DNA of 64,000 nucleotides, taken from contig NZ_BMRV01000015.1 of assembly GCF_014648815.1 (NCBI RefSeq), positions 1 through 64,000 of the forward strand, read 5' to 3'. Below, one piece after another: positions 7,602 to 16,883 of this stretch; positions within the stretch are counted from its first letter, which is position 1; every line of letters starts with the position of its first letter. The translations under genes and the position numbers were made by a program. Under the pieces are notes generated by a model. It saw only the letters and a program-made list of their open reading frames with translations. It was not told the origin of the DNA and ran no database searches. Source of the DNA: Streptomyces flaveolus. Its GTDB lineage: Bacteria; Actinomycetota; Actinomycetes; Streptomycetales; Streptomycetaceae.

Positions 7602-9184
7602 TAGTCCTTCACCCGGGTCCGCCCCACCGCGTCGCCCCGGTCTCCGGCGGGCGCCGGGACGGCCGCCGCCGCTCCGGAGGCGTCGTCGTCCCCGTCCGTG
7701 TTGAGCCGCTCGATGATCGCGAGCCGCTCCGGGGTGTCCTCCGGCTTCAGGTAGCCGATGAGGACGTAGAGGACCAGGGAGACCGCCAGCGGGACGGACA
7801 CCTGGTACTCCAGGGGCACCCCGCCCTCGACGCTCCAGTTGATCGGGTAGTTGACCAGCCAGAAGGCGAGCAGGCCGGCCGCCCAGCTGGTGAGCGCGGC
7901 CGTCGGTCCCGAGCGGCGGAAGGGCCGCAGCAGGCCGAGCATCATCGGGATCGCGATCGGGCCCATCAGACCGGCCACCCACTTGATGACGACGGTGATG
8001 ATGTCCTTGAACGTCGGCGAGTTGACCTGCGTGGCCACCGCCATGGACAGGGCGAGGAAGACGACCGTCGTCACCCGCGCCGCGACCAGCCCGGACCGCT
8101 CGCCCCAGGCCCGTGCCCGCGCCGACACGACCGGTGCCACGTCGCGGGTGAACACGGCCGCGATGGCGTTGGCGTCCGACGAGCACATGGCCATGGTGTG
8201 CGAGAAGAAGCCGACGATGACCAGGCCCAGCAGTCCGTGCGGCAGGAGCTGTTCGGTCATCAGGCCGTAGGAGTCGGAGCCGTCCGGCTTCTGCGACTCC
8301 ACCAGCAGCGGCGACATCCACATCGGGAAGAACAGCACCACCGGCCAGACCAGCCACAGCACCGCCGACAGCCGCGCCGACCGCGCGGCCTCGCGGGCGT
8401 TGCTCGTGGCCATGTAGCGCTGGGCCTGGTTGAGCATGCCGCCGTTGTACTCGAAGAGCTTGATGAAGAGGAAGGCGAGCAGGAACACCGTCCCGTACGG
8501 GCCGACCAGCGGCTTGCCGTGGCCCTGGAGGGCGGGCTCGTCCCAGACGCCGAAGAAGCCGCCGTGGTCACCGAGTTTCATGACGACGGCCACGAACATC
8601 GCGATGCCGGCCATCAGTTGGATGATGAACTGGCCGAGCTCCGTCAGCGCGTCGGCCCACAGGCCGCCGATCGTGCAGTAGATGCCGGTGACGACGCCGG
8701 TGATCAGGATGCCCTGGTTGAGGGAGATGCCGGTGAAGACCGACAGCAGGGTGGCGATGGCCGCCCACTTCGCGGCCACGTCCACGATCTTCAGCAGCAT
8801 GCCGGACCAGGCCAGGGCCTGCTGGGTCGGCAGGTTGTAGCGGTTCTTCAGGTACTCCAGCGGAGAGGCCACGTGGAGCCGTGAGCGCAGCCGGTTGATG
8901 CGCGGCGCGAACAGCTTCGACCCGACGGCGATGCCCAGGGCGATGGGGAACGACCAGGTGACGAAGGACGTGACGCCGTAGGTGTAGGCGATGCCCGCGT
9001 ACCCGGTGAACATCACCGCGCTGTAACCCGACATGTGGTGCGAGATGCCGGACAGCCACCAGGGCATCTTGCCGCCGGCCGTGAAGAAGTCGCTGACGTT
9101 GTCCACGCGTTTGTGCGACCAGACACCGATCGCCACCATCACGGCGAAGTAGCCGATCAGCACGGACCAGTCGAGACCGTTCAT
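7601..9184 (-). CDS. Sodium:solute symporter (SSS/SLC5 family)
   Basis: This 527-residue protein has about 13 hydrophobic helices and belongs to the sodium-coupled symporters. Family signatures seen are DFFTAGGKMPWW after helix 1, SGYSAVMFTGYAGIAYTYG, a glycine-rich WADALTELGQFIIQL region, and YNGGMLNQAQRYMATSNAREA. The C-terminal 50 residues are hydrophilic and alanine/aspartate-rich. The substrate cannot be told from the sequence; relatives move sugars, amino acids or carboxylates. The ATG at 9184 is preceded by AAGGGGG and replaces a longer open frame. The gene seems to be a single transcription unit. Confidence 0.9.
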   Translation of the reverse strand: MNGLDWSVLIGYFAVMVAIGVWSHKRVDNVSDFFTAGGKMPWWLSGISHHMSGYSAVMFTGYAGIAYTYGVTSFVTWSFPIALGIAVGSKLFAPRINRLRSRLHVASPLEYLKNRYNLPTQQALAWSGMLLKIVDVAAKWAAIATLLSVFTGISLNQGILITGVVTGIYCTIGGLWADALTELGQFIIQLMAGIAMFVAVVMKLGDHGGFFGVWDEPALQGHGKPLVGPYGTVFLLAFLFIKLFEYNGGMLNQAQRYMATSNAREAARSARLSAVLWLVWPVVLFFPMWMSPLLVESQKPDGSDSYGLMTEQLLPHGLLGLVIVGFFSHTMAMCSSDANAIAAVFTRDVAPVVSARARAWGERSGLVAARVTTVVFLALSMAVATQVNSPTFKDIITVVIKWVAGLMGPIAIPMMLGLLRPFRRSGPTAALTSWAAGLLAFWLVNYPINWSVEGGVPLEYQVSVPLAVSLVLYVLIGYLKPEDTPERLAIIERLNTDGDDDASGAAAAVPAPAGDRGDAVGRTRVKD

Positions 9185-9391
9185 GTGCCCCCTTCCGGGG
9201 TCCGCCTTGTGAACTCCGCTCAGCTGGTTGGCACTTCGCAAGAGCGGAATGAGGGCGAGGCGCGCGGCGAAGTGCCCGCTCATCGTGGTTGCGTCGGCGC
9301 GGGCACGACAAGGAAGCGGAGGGTCAAGAGCGAGTAAAAAGGTTCGGCTTGCTGACCTCAGTTCACGGACATGAACGCCGGAGAGATGCGT

Positions 9392-9423
9392 CGGCCGGGA
9401 CCCGTGGATCGGGTTCCCGGCCG
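9392..9423 (-). terminator. Hairpin terminator after the polytopic membrane-protein gene
   Basis: CGGCCGGGACCCG at 9392-9404 pairs with CGGGTTCCCGGCCG at 9410-9423 apart from one bulged base. It lies about 30 bases beyond the stop codon of the minus-strand gene ending at 9453. No T-run follows, which is usual in Streptomyces. Confidence 0.65.
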
Positions 9424-9452
9424 TCTGCCCTGCTCGGACGCTGCTTCGGAAG

Positions 9453-11429
9453 CTACTGGGGCGCGAACTTCAGCTCGTCCTCGAGCTGATCCGCGAGCTG
9501 GTCCTTGAGCTCGTCCTTCATCTCGTCCGGACAGGGGGTGCCGCGCGAGAGCCCGTACGGTGCCGCCAGCCGGTAGGTGCCCGCCTCGGGGGCGATCAGC
9601 ACCGTCCACTTGTCGCCGTCGACGGTCTCCTCCGTCTCCGTCAGGCAGCCGTTGACGTTCTCGAACGCCTTCGGCGAGCCCTCGGGACGGTCCTTGGAGG
9701 CCTCCGTCTCCTGCGGCGGCTTGAGCTTCTTGCCTTCGGCGTCCACGAGACTCAGCCACGGCGAGTACGGCATCCGGACCAGGACGGGGCCGGGCCGCCG
9801 GACGTCGATCACCCACTCGTCCTGCTCGGCCCGCTGGACGACCGCGTTCGGCTCCGCCAGCGGCGTCGGGTCGGTCACCTGGAACAGCTGCCAGTTGGCG
9901 TCCCCCCAGACCTGCTTGAGGTACGGCAGCCCCCGCTGCAACAGCTCCCGCTCGCGCTTGCCGCCGTCGCCGTCCGGTTCGTCCTTGGGCAGCACCACGT
10001 AGTGCACGGCCCAGCGCTGCAGCCACTCGTGGTAGTTCGCCGAGTTGAGCGTGTCGTCGTAGAAGAGCGGGTTGCGCTCCATGTCGGCCTGGCGGGTCCA
10101 GCCGCGGGCCAGGTTCACGTACGGGGCGAGAGCCGAGGCCTCACGGTGGGAGCGGGCGGGTACGGCCTCCACGCGGCCCTTCTCGGCGCCGACCTCCTGC
10201 AGCTCGTTCAGCAGCGGCGCCAGCTCACGCGCCCAGGAGGCGGCGGGCGTGGTGTGGACGGCGTCGTCGGCCGACTTGAAGCCGATCCAGCCGACGAAGC
10301 CGGCGAGCGCGACCACGAGCGCGTACCACTTGCGCGTGCGCGGCACCGTGAACGGCAGCGCGGCCACCAGCGCCACCCCGGCGAAGAGCATCGACAGGCG
10401 CGTGATGTTGGAGCCGATCTGGGAGCTGATCACCCAGACGAGGAGCACCGACAGCCCGTAGACCGCCGACGTGATCCGCACGGTCTTCCAGGTGCTCGGC
10501 ACGAACGCGAAGACGAAACCCGCGTACAGCAACGGCAGCACGGTCGAGCCGAAGCCCATGGGCTGGGTGCCGGAGAAGGGGAACAGCCAGGCCGACAGCG
10601 CGACCACCGCGGCCGGTGCCAGCCCCAGCGCCCAGGCGCCCGGACGGCGCTTCTGCAGGAACAGCGCCACCGCCACCAGACCCACGAACAGGCCCGAGAC
10701 CGGCGAGGACATCGTGGACAGCGCGGCCAGCGGCGCCGCGCACAGGGCCTTCGCCCAGCGCTCGTGGCGCCAGCGGTGCGGCCAGCAGAACACCGTGGCC
10801 ACCGCGCCCAGCGCGAACATCGTGCCCAGACCGAACGTCACCCGCCCCGACACCGCGTTGCCCAGCAGCCCGAACAGGCCCGCCAGCGACGCCCACAGCG
10901 GATTGCGGACCACCCGGCTGCGGATCAGGATCAACGTCAGCAGCCCGGCCGACAGCGTCCCCGCGATCATCATCGTGGTCCGGACGCCGAGCACCGACAT
11001 CAGATACGGCGACACCACGCTGTACGACACCGGGTGCATGCCGCCGTACCAGGCGAGGTTGTACGCCGAGGCCGGGTGCCGGCCGACGAACTCCGCCCAC
11101 GCGTCCTGCGCCGCGAGGTCGCCGCCACTGTTCGCGAAGGTGAAGAACCAGACGATGTGGAGGACCCCGGCGAGGGCGGTGACGGACAGCACGGGGTGAC
11201 GCAGCATGCGCTCGCGCACGGCCAGGAAGGCGCCCTTCACCGCGGACGGCGCTTCCGGCTCGGCAGGCTCCGGCCCGGCACGGTGTGGTTCACGGCCGCC
11301 GTCCGCCGGGACGGTACCGGCCCGCCCGCCGTCCCCGCCGTCCTTGCGGGGCGCGGGTACGTGTGGTCGCGGGCCCGCACCAGGGCCCGGATCGGCGTCG
11401 TCGGCGCGTGTCGGCTCCGCAGTGGCCAC
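9453..11429 (-). CDS. Polytopic membrane protein with large extracytoplasmic C-terminal domain
   Basis: About 658 residues. A disordered N-terminal tail of about 60 residues rich in Pro, Ala and Glu is followed by roughly ten membrane helices (ending near residue 370), then a soluble domain of about 280 residues. The general plan resembles GT-C type glycosyltransferases or their relatives, with an acidic GGDLAAQDAW loop after the first helix, but I see no diagnostic catalytic motif. The last 25 residues alternate acidic and basic (DELKDQLADQLEDELK) and could form a coiled coil. The GTG at 11429 has GGGGAG about ten bases upstream; longer starts read through unlikely sequence. Envelope polysaccharide work is a guess. 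Confidence 0.7.
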   Translation of the reverse strand: MATAEPTRADDADPGPGAGPRPHVPAPRKDGGDGGRAGTVPADGGREPHRAGPEPAEPEAPSAVKGAFLAVRERMLRHPVLSVTALAGVLHIVWFFTFANSGGDLAAQDAWAEFVGRHPASAYNLAWYGGMHPVSYSVVSPYLMSVLGVRTTMMIAGTLSAGLLTLILIRSRVVRNPLWASLAGLFGLLGNAVSGRVTFGLGTMFALGAVATVFCWPHRWRHERWAKALCAAPLAALSTMSSPVSGLFVGLVAVALFLQKRRPGAWALGLAPAAVVALSAWLFPFSGTQPMGFGSTVLPLLYAGFVFAFVPSTWKTVRITSAVYGLSVLLVWVISSQIGSNITRLSMLFAGVALVAALPFTVPRTRKWYALVVALAGFVGWIGFKSADDAVHTTPAASWARELAPLLNELQEVGAEKGRVEAVPARSHREASALAPYVNLARGWTRQADMERNPLFYDDTLNSANYHEWLQRWAVHYVVLPKDEPDGDGGKRERELLQRGLPYLKQVWGDANWQLFQVTDPTPLAEPNAVVQRAEQDEWVIDVRRPGPVLVRMPYSPWLSLVDAEGKKLKPPQETEASKDRPEGSPKAFENVNGCLTETEETVDGDKWTVLIAPEAGTYRLAAPYGLSRGTPCPDEMKDELKDQLADQLEDELKFAPQ

Positions 11430-11601
11430 CTGAAGGCACTCCCCGTGTCCCGTCTTCTGCTTTCGGCCGCGTCCGTCCGTACTCTTCACGGCCGCGTTCC
11501 CGCGACCCGGCGACCTGCCCCGTTTCGTGACGCTAGCACGCACCCCGCCCAGCAGCTGCCGGACGGGGTGCGGGGTGTGTGCTGTCCTGTCCTGCCCGGT
11601 G

Positions 11602-14283
11602 TCAGCCGAGCCGGGTCAGCCTGGCCGTGAGACCGGGCTCCGCCAGGTCGTCCTGGAGGGCGACCGGGACCTCGACGGCCTCACTGCTGCTGCCGTCGCC
11701 GACGATGAGCGTGCCGACCTCGGTGCCGGCCTTCGCCGTGTGCGGCACCGACCCGTCGCTGCGGCTCTCGAGCTTCAGCTTCACGGTCAGGCCGGACCAG
11801 CCGACGGCGGAGACGTCCCTGGTGGCGACCACGGGCGTGGTGCCGCCCAGACCGTCGTCGACCTGCCCGACGACATCGCCCTTCTTCACGATGGTCTTCG
11901 AGGTGAGGGCGTCCTGCCCCGTTTCGATCAGCTTGCGCACGACGCCGGTGACCTCGTCGATGTTGGCGACGCCGTTCTGCCCGTACTGGCCGAGGGCCGC
12001 GCCGATGATCGTCTGGGTCTTGCCGCCGACGTTCTTCTCCGCGGCGAAGAGGATGTTGCCGCCGGCCGCGGTGGTGGTGCCGGTCTTGATGCCGATGGCC
12101 ACGGTCGGGACGAGCCCGAAGAAGTTCTTCTGCTCGTCGCCGTTGAGGTCGACGTAGCCGGGCTGCTTGGAGATCTCCTTGAAGACCGGGTTCTCCATCG
12201 CGGCGCGGCCCAGCTTCACCAGGTCCTCGGCGGTGGAGACGGTCGTCTTGTCGAGGCCGCTGGGGTCCGTGTAGGTGGTGTTCTTCATCCCCAGCTCCTC
12301 GGCGGTCTTGTTCATCTTCGCGACGAACGCGTCCTCGGAGCTGCTGCCGGTGTCCCAGCGGGCCAGCAGCTTGGCGATGTTGTTGGCGGACGGCAGCATG
12401 ACCGCCTGCAGCGCCTCGTACTCGGTGATCTTCTGGCCCTCGGAGACCCTCACCACCGACTCGTTCTCGGCCTTGCCGGTCTCGTAGTGCTTCTGCGCGG
12501 CCGCGTCGACGGTGATCTTCGGACCCTTCTCACCCGTCTTCAGCGGGTGGTCGCGCAGGATCAGGTACACCGTCATGACCTTGGCGATGCTGGCGATCGG
12601 TACGGGCTTCTGGTCGCCGGACGTGCCGAAGGTGCCGATGCCGTTGACGTCCATGGCCGCCTGTCCCTGACCGGGCCAGGGCACGGAGGGCTTGCCGCCC
12701 TCGAACGAGACGGTCTCCTGCGCGGTGAGGTGCAACGTGGGTGTGGGCAGCGGGCGCACGGCCTGGACGATCCCGAACACGATCACCAGCAGCAGGACCA
12801 GCGGGGTCCAGATCTTGACCCGGCGCACGGTCGTCCGCAGCGGGGTCTCCGGGGGCGGCGGGGTGTTCGTCAGCTCCGCCAGCAGGTCCAGCGGCGGCTT
12901 CGGAGGCAGCGGCTGCTGCGTGGTCCGCTCGGGACCGACCTGCGGCACGGCCGCGGTGGCCCCGGCGGAGGCCGCGCGGGGCGCCTCGGAGCCGGGCTGC
13001 GCGGGCCGAGGGGGCTTGCGGGTCGCCGGGTCGTCCGGGTGCCGCAGGGCGACGAACTTGCTGGTGCGCTCGGCTTCGGTCTCGGCCTTGTCGGCCTTGT
13101 CGGGCTTCCCGCCCTTCTTTCCGACGTCACCCAGCTTCAGCATGGTCGTCGGCTGGTCGACGGAGGGCTCGGCGGGCGGCCGTACGGCCTTGAAGACGGC
13201 GGTGGGCTGGTCGACGGGGCCCTTGCCGGCCTCGGCCCTCTCGCCCGCGTCGGGTTCCGGCCCGGCGTCGGCGCGGTCGCCCGCGCGCTCCTCGGAGGCG
13301 TCCTCGGGCCCGTCGGGGGCCGCGTCGGCGTCCTGCGCGGTCTCCTCGGGGGACGCGGCGTCCTCCGGCTCGTCCGCGGCCTCGTGCCGGGCGTTCGCGG
13401 CGGCCCGCTCGTCCGCGGTCGCGACCCACGCCGCGACGGCGTCACGGAGCCGGCCGTCACCGGACGTGTCCGACGGGTTCGTCGCACCGGCCTCCTCGGG
13501 ACGGCCGCCGTCCTCGCCGTCCGCCACGGCGCCGGCGCCGGACTCGGCGTCGGCATCGGCTTCGGGCCTGGCCTCGGTCTTGGCTCCCGCCTCGGGCTCG
13601 GACTCGGCGTCGGCCGCGGCCTCGGGCCTGGCGTCGCTCTTGGCCCCCGCCACGGCCCCAGGCTTGGCGCCGGGCTCGGCATCGGCCACGGCTACGGGCT
13701 CGGCGTCAGCGTCAACGTCCGCCGCGGCGTCGGGCCTGGCGTCGGCCCTGGCTTCCGCCTCGGTGCCGGCCCCCGCCTCAGGCTTGGCGCCAGCCGCGAC
13801 CTCAGGCTGGGCGCCGGTCTCGGCGTCCGCCTCCGGCTCCGTCTCCGCGTCCGCCGGGGCCTCAGACTGGGCGCCGGTCCTGGCGTCCGCCTCGGGCTCG
13901 GTCTCCGCCTCGGCGTCCGCCGGGGCCTCAGGCTGGGCGCCGGTCCTGGCGTCCGCCTCGGGCTCGGTCTCCGCGCCGGCGTCCGCCTCGGCCTCGGGCC
14001 TGGTCCCCGCCTCGTCGTCCGCCGCGGTCTCGTTCTCGGTCTCGCCGGCGCCCGGCGTCGCCGCCTCGGTCTCCGTATCGCGGACCGACAGCACCCGGGT
14101 GGCCGTGTCCACGCCCCCGCCGGCCTTCGCGGACCCGGTGGACGCCTCCCGCGCCACCGCCAGCCGCGGATCACGCGTCTCGCTCGCCTCGGTCCTGGCT
14201 TCGGGAACCGGACCCGCGCTCCCCGACGTCGGTTCTTCCGACGACTCGCGCTGCTTCGACCTGTCGGGGGACTCGCCCGCCAC
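11602..14283 (-). CDS. dacA: D-alanyl-D-alanine carboxypeptidase (S11/PBP5 type) with long acidic N-terminal arm
   Basis: This 893-residue protein trims the terminal D-Ala of peptidoglycan stem peptides outside the membrane. It has three parts: a cytoplasmic-side arm of about 480 residues, almost entirely Ala/Glu/Asp/Pro/Thr, with repeated EPEADARTGAQ-type units; one transmembrane helix (WTPLVLLLVIVFGIVQAV); and a penicillin-binding S11 domain. The three active-site motifs are intact: SIAK with Ser565 and Lys568, SANN, and KTGT. The arm is much longer than in ordinary DacA. The GTG at 14283 follows GGAGGAG by eight bases. It resembles the S. coelicolor enzyme I remember as SCO4439. It is divergent from the GPP34 gene. 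Confidence 0.9.
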   Translation of the reverse strand: MAGESPDRSKQRESSEEPTSGSAGPVPEARTEASETRDPRLAVAREASTGSAKAGGGVDTATRVLSVRDTETEAATPGAGETENETAADDEAGTRPEAEADAGAETEPEADARTGAQPEAPADAEAETEPEADARTGAQSEAPADAETEPEADAETGAQPEVAAGAKPEAGAGTEAEARADARPDAAADVDADAEPVAVADAEPGAKPGAVAGAKSDARPEAAADAESEPEAGAKTEARPEADADAESGAGAVADGEDGGRPEEAGATNPSDTSGDGRLRDAVAAWVATADERAAANARHEAADEPEDAASPEETAQDADAAPDGPEDASEERAGDRADAGPEPDAGERAEAGKGPVDQPTAVFKAVRPPAEPSVDQPTTMLKLGDVGKKGGKPDKADKAETEAERTSKFVALRHPDDPATRKPPRPAQPGSEAPRAASAGATAAVPQVGPERTTQQPLPPKPPLDLLAELTNTPPPPETPLRTTVRRVKIWTPLVLLLVIVFGIVQAVRPLPTPTLHLTAQETVSFEGGKPSVPWPGQGQAAMDVNGIGTFGTSGDQKPVPIASIAKVMTVYLILRDHPLKTGEKGPKITVDAAAQKHYETGKAENESVVRVSEGQKITEYEALQAVMLPSANNIAKLLARWDTGSSSEDAFVAKMNKTAEELGMKNTTYTDPSGLDKTTVSTAEDLVKLGRAAMENPVFKEISKQPGYVDLNGDEQKNFFGLVPTVAIGIKTGTTTAAGGNILFAAEKNVGGKTQTIIGAALGQYGQNGVANIDEVTGVVRKLIETGQDALTSKTIVKKGDVVGQVDDGLGGTTPVVATRDVSAVGWSGLTVKLKLESRSDGSVPHTAKAGTEVGTLIVGDGSSSEAVEVPVALQDDLAEPGLTARLTRLG
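13801..13980. repeat. Tandem acidic repeat inside the carboxypeptidase gene
   Basis: Three near-identical units of about 60-66 bases lie in tandem here, encoding the peptide pattern EAPADAETEPEADARTGAQ with small changes. More diverged copies extend to about 13550 and 14060. Unit length is a multiple of three, so copy-number change would keep the frame. Confidence 0.8.
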
Positions 14284-14475
14284 CGATGCCTCCTCCATGC
14301 GCCGCACGTCCTGTGTGCGCTACCGAACCATGTACCAGTGTCCTGTGTACGGGTAGAACCCACGCGGTAGACGAGAACGACATACCTACTGGTTCCACTA
14401 CGAACCGGTCACGCACCCTCGACAGACCAATGTGAGAGGGGTCACCCTGTCTGTCATCCACGCGGGGAGGCATGG

Positions 14476-15234
14476 ATGGGCAGGAGCCGCAGAACACTTC
14501 CGGAGGAGCTTCTGCTGCTGGCGCTGGACCCGACCACGGGTACCACCGCACAGCCGCAGTCGCTCGACCTCGGTCTGGCCGGAGCACAGCTGGTGGAGCT
14601 GGCGCTGGCCGGACGGATAGCCCCAGACGGGGATCGTATCGCCGTGGTGGCCCCACGGCCGACTGGAGATCCAACACTCGACTGCGCGTTGGAGCTGCTG
14701 CGAAGGCGTGGCGCTCCCGTACGGGCGGTCAACTGGATTGGCGGACCCCGCCTGGGGCTGCGCCAGACCTATCTCTCGCATCTGGAGCGCTGCGGCATGG
14801 TGCATGCCGTGGAGGGCCAGATGTGCGGGGTGCTGCCGACGACTCGCTACCAGGCGACGGACACGGCGATCAGCCGGGAGATCAAGGCCCGGCTGGACTC
14901 GGCGATCCGCACCGGCGTACCGCCGGACCCGCGGACCGCGGCGCTCGCCGCGCTGGCCCACGCGGTCGGACTCGGCAAGCACCTCTACCCGGGCAACGAA
15001 GGACGCTCGTCGCGGTCCCGGCTGCGGGACCTCATCCGGCACGATCCTATGGGCGGCCTGGTGGCGCACGCGGTGATGGACGTCCAGAACGGTGCGGCGG
15101 CCCAGCCGCGCCGCAGCCCGGCACCGGCCGGCCGGCAGGCCGCCGGACCGGGGGCGAGGCCCGCCCCGGAACCCGCCCGCGGTGTTCCGGCGCAACCGCG
15201 CCACGGATCCATGGCGCGTGCCGTGGTCCACTGA
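14476..15234 (+). CDS. GPP34 family phosphoprotein
   Basis: This is a 252-residue protein of the GPP34 (Golgi phosphoprotein 3-like) family, common in actinobacteria and of unknown bacterial role; eukaryotic relatives bind phosphoinositides at membranes. The family start is LPEELLLLALDPTTG (residues 8-22), with LGLAGAQLVELALAGRI following and a mainly helical body to about residue 200. The last 50 residues are a Pro/Ala/Arg-rich disordered tail. GGGGAGG lies five bases before the first of two closely spaced ATGs; the one at 14476 is in frame. The gene is divergent from the carboxypeptidase gene and stands alone. Confidence 0.88.
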   Translation: MGRSRRTLPEELLLLALDPTTGTTAQPQSLDLGLAGAQLVELALAGRIAPDGDRIAVVAPRPTGDPTLDCALELLRRRGAPVRAVNWIGGPRLGLRQTYLSHLERCGMVHAVEGQMCGVLPTTRYQATDTAISREIKARLDSAIRTGVPPDPRTAALAALAHAVGLGKHLYPGNEGRSSRSRLRDLIRHDPMGGLVAHAVMDVQNGAAAQPRRSPAPAGRQAAGPGARPAPEPARGVPAQPRHGSMARAVVH

Positions 15235-15567
15235 GCCGCATCACCGGCACCACACGCAGGACCGCACCACGCAGGACCGCACCACGCACGCACGACCACG
15301 CACCGCCGCACCGACAGTCCCCGAGACCCGGTAACGGGAGCCGCAGGTCCGCGCGGGGCGGCGGGACCGACCGTACGTCCGGCACACCCGGACGGGGCCG
15401 GACCCGCCGCCCCGCGCGGCCATGTGTGCGGGTGCGACCCCGAACTGGCGTGTACGCGGCGCATATCGACCGTTTCCCAGCGGTAGAAAGCACCTTGGTG
15501 GCAGTCTGCTCAGCAGCAGATACGCAAAGTGGCAGGTATGAGTCACGCAGCCGGAGGTGCACGTCCC
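15235..15567. other. Intergenic region with short direct repeats, upstream of XRE regulator
   Basis: The first 70 bases carry a degenerate repeat of CACCACGCAGGACCG (two close copies at about 15249-15278, then CACGCACGCACGACCACGCACC). The rest presumably holds the promoter of the XRE gene. A GTG at 15529 and an ATG at 15538 are in frame with that gene but lack good ribosome sites. Confidence 0.5.
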
Positions 15568-16380
15568 GTGGCGTCCAATGTCAATCCCACCGTCAGGCGG
15601 CGCCGGCTGGGCCAGGAGCTGCGCCGGCTCCGCGAGCTCAAGGGCATGACGGCCGAGGAGGTGGCGGAGCGGCTGCTGGTCTCGCAGTCGAAGATCAGCC
15701 GTCTGGAGAACGGCCGGCGCAGCATCAGCCAGCGTGACGTCCGCGACCTGTGCGGGGTGTACGAGGTCGAGGACCAGCGGATCGTCGACTCGCTGATGCA
15801 GATGGCCAAGGACTCGCGCCAGCAGGGCTGGTGGCACGCCTTCGGAGACATCCCGTACAGCGTCTACATCGGCCTGGAGACCGACGCGGAGTCGCTGCGG
15901 ACGTACGAACCCCAGATCATCACCGGCCTGTTGCAGACCCGCCCGTACGCGGAGGCCCTGATCCAGGGCGCGTTGCCCGAGACATCGGTCGCCGACATCG
16001 AGAAACGGGTCCAGGTCCGCATACGGCGCCAGGAGCGCATCTCCGCCGAGGCCAACCCGCTGCGTCTGTGGGTGGTTCTCGACGAGGCGTCCCTGCGCCG
16101 CGTCGTGGGCGGCAAGCAGGTGATGCGCGAACAGCTGGAGCACGTCGCCGAGATGTCGCAGCTGCCGCACATCACCGTGCAGGTGCTGCCGTTCGACGTC
16201 GGGGCGCACCCCGGCATCAACGGCCAGTACTCCATCCTGGAGTTCGCCGACGCGGCCGACTCCAGCGTCGTGTACATCGAGGGCGTCACCAGCGACCTCT
16301 ACCTGGAGAAGGCCCAGGACGTGCAGAAATACACGGTGATGTACGAACATCTGCGAGCCCAGGCGCTGAACGTGGAGTAG
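15568..16380 (+). CDS. XRE-family regulator with DUF5753 domain (Scr1-like), apparently cut short by TAG
   Basis: This is a 270-residue DNA-binding protein. The helix-turn-helix (TAEEVAERLLVSQSKISRLENG, about residues 30-51) is followed by a DUF5753 effector domain with the usual YEPQIITGLLQTRPYAEALI and HPGINGQYSILEF motifs. Proteins of this class pair with a small DUF397 protein, present just downstream. It resembles S. coelicolor SCO4441 (Scr1), which I recall as an activator of antibiotic production. The GTG at 15568 has GGAGG 11 bases upstream. After the TAG at 16378-16380 the same frame continues with SRQLIEDVAKEYAR and a TGA at 16423, which looks like the lost natural C-terminus. Confidence 0.9.
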   Translation: MASNVNPTVRRRRLGQELRRLRELKGMTAEEVAERLLVSQSKISRLENGRRSISQRDVRDLCGVYEVEDQRIVDSLMQMAKDSRQQGWWHAFGDIPYSVYIGLETDAESLRTYEPQIITGLLQTRPYAEALIQGALPETSVADIEKRVQVRIRRQERISAEANPLRLWVVLDEASLRRVVGGKQVMREQLEHVAEMSQLPHITVQVLPFDVGAHPGINGQYSILEFADAADSSVVYIEGVTSDLYLEKAQDVQKYTVMYEHLRAQALNVE

Positions 16381-16595
16381 TCCCGTCAGCTCATCGAGGA
16401 CGTGGCGAAGGAGTACGCGCGCTGAAGGCGGCGGGATGCTACACCCCTGCCGGGTCTTGCTGGAAGAGTCGCTGGAATATGCCATCCGGTCGGGTGAATG
16501 GCTGCTCCGATCCGCGAGGTCAGCGAGTAGCGTCGATCACGCCAAAGATCAAGCGTCATTGGCGTAAACCGCACTCACTCGCCATCGGAGCAGAC

Positions 16596-16787
16596 ATGGC
16601 AATTCTTCAGGGCGCCACGGAATCTTGGACCAAGTCCTCCTACTCCGGAGGAAACGGCGCGTGCGTCGAGGTCAAGTCCCCGGTCGTGACGGCGCTCGCC
16701 GTCCGCGACTCCAAGGTCCCCGAGGGTCCGGTCCTGGCTTTCCCCGCCGACGCGTGGAAGGCCTTCGTGACCTCGGTCAAGGGCTGA
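16596..16787 (+). CDS. DUF397 protein (Scr2-like partner of XRE regulator)
   Basis: This is a 63-residue protein of the DUF397 family with the hallmark WTKSSYSGGNGACVEV near the start, AVRDSKVPEGPVLAF in the middle and a WKAFV end. DUF397 proteins are encoded next to XRE/DUF5753 regulators and are thought to act with or against them in a toxin-antitoxin-like or regulatory pair. GGAG precedes the ATG by five bases. The gene is 215 bases after the regulator, further than in most such pairs, so it may have its own promoter. Confidence 0.93.
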   Translation: MAILQGATESWTKSSYSGGNGACVEVKSPVVTALAVRDSKVPEGPVLAFPADAWKAFVTSVKG

Positions 16788-16824
16788 CGACTCCACGCAC
16801 GGCCCGACCGGCACCGCCGGCAGA

Positions 16825-16861
16825 GCCCTCTCGACCAGTTCGCCGACCTTGCCGAGAGGGC
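16825..16861. terminator. Two-way hairpin terminator
   Basis: GCCCTCTCG at 16825-16833 pairs perfectly with CGAGAGGGC at 16853-16861, between the convergent DUF397 and MerR genes. The loop is 19 bases. Confidence 0.6.
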
Positions 16862-16883
16862 CCTGTTCACCCCGGCGGCGCGG

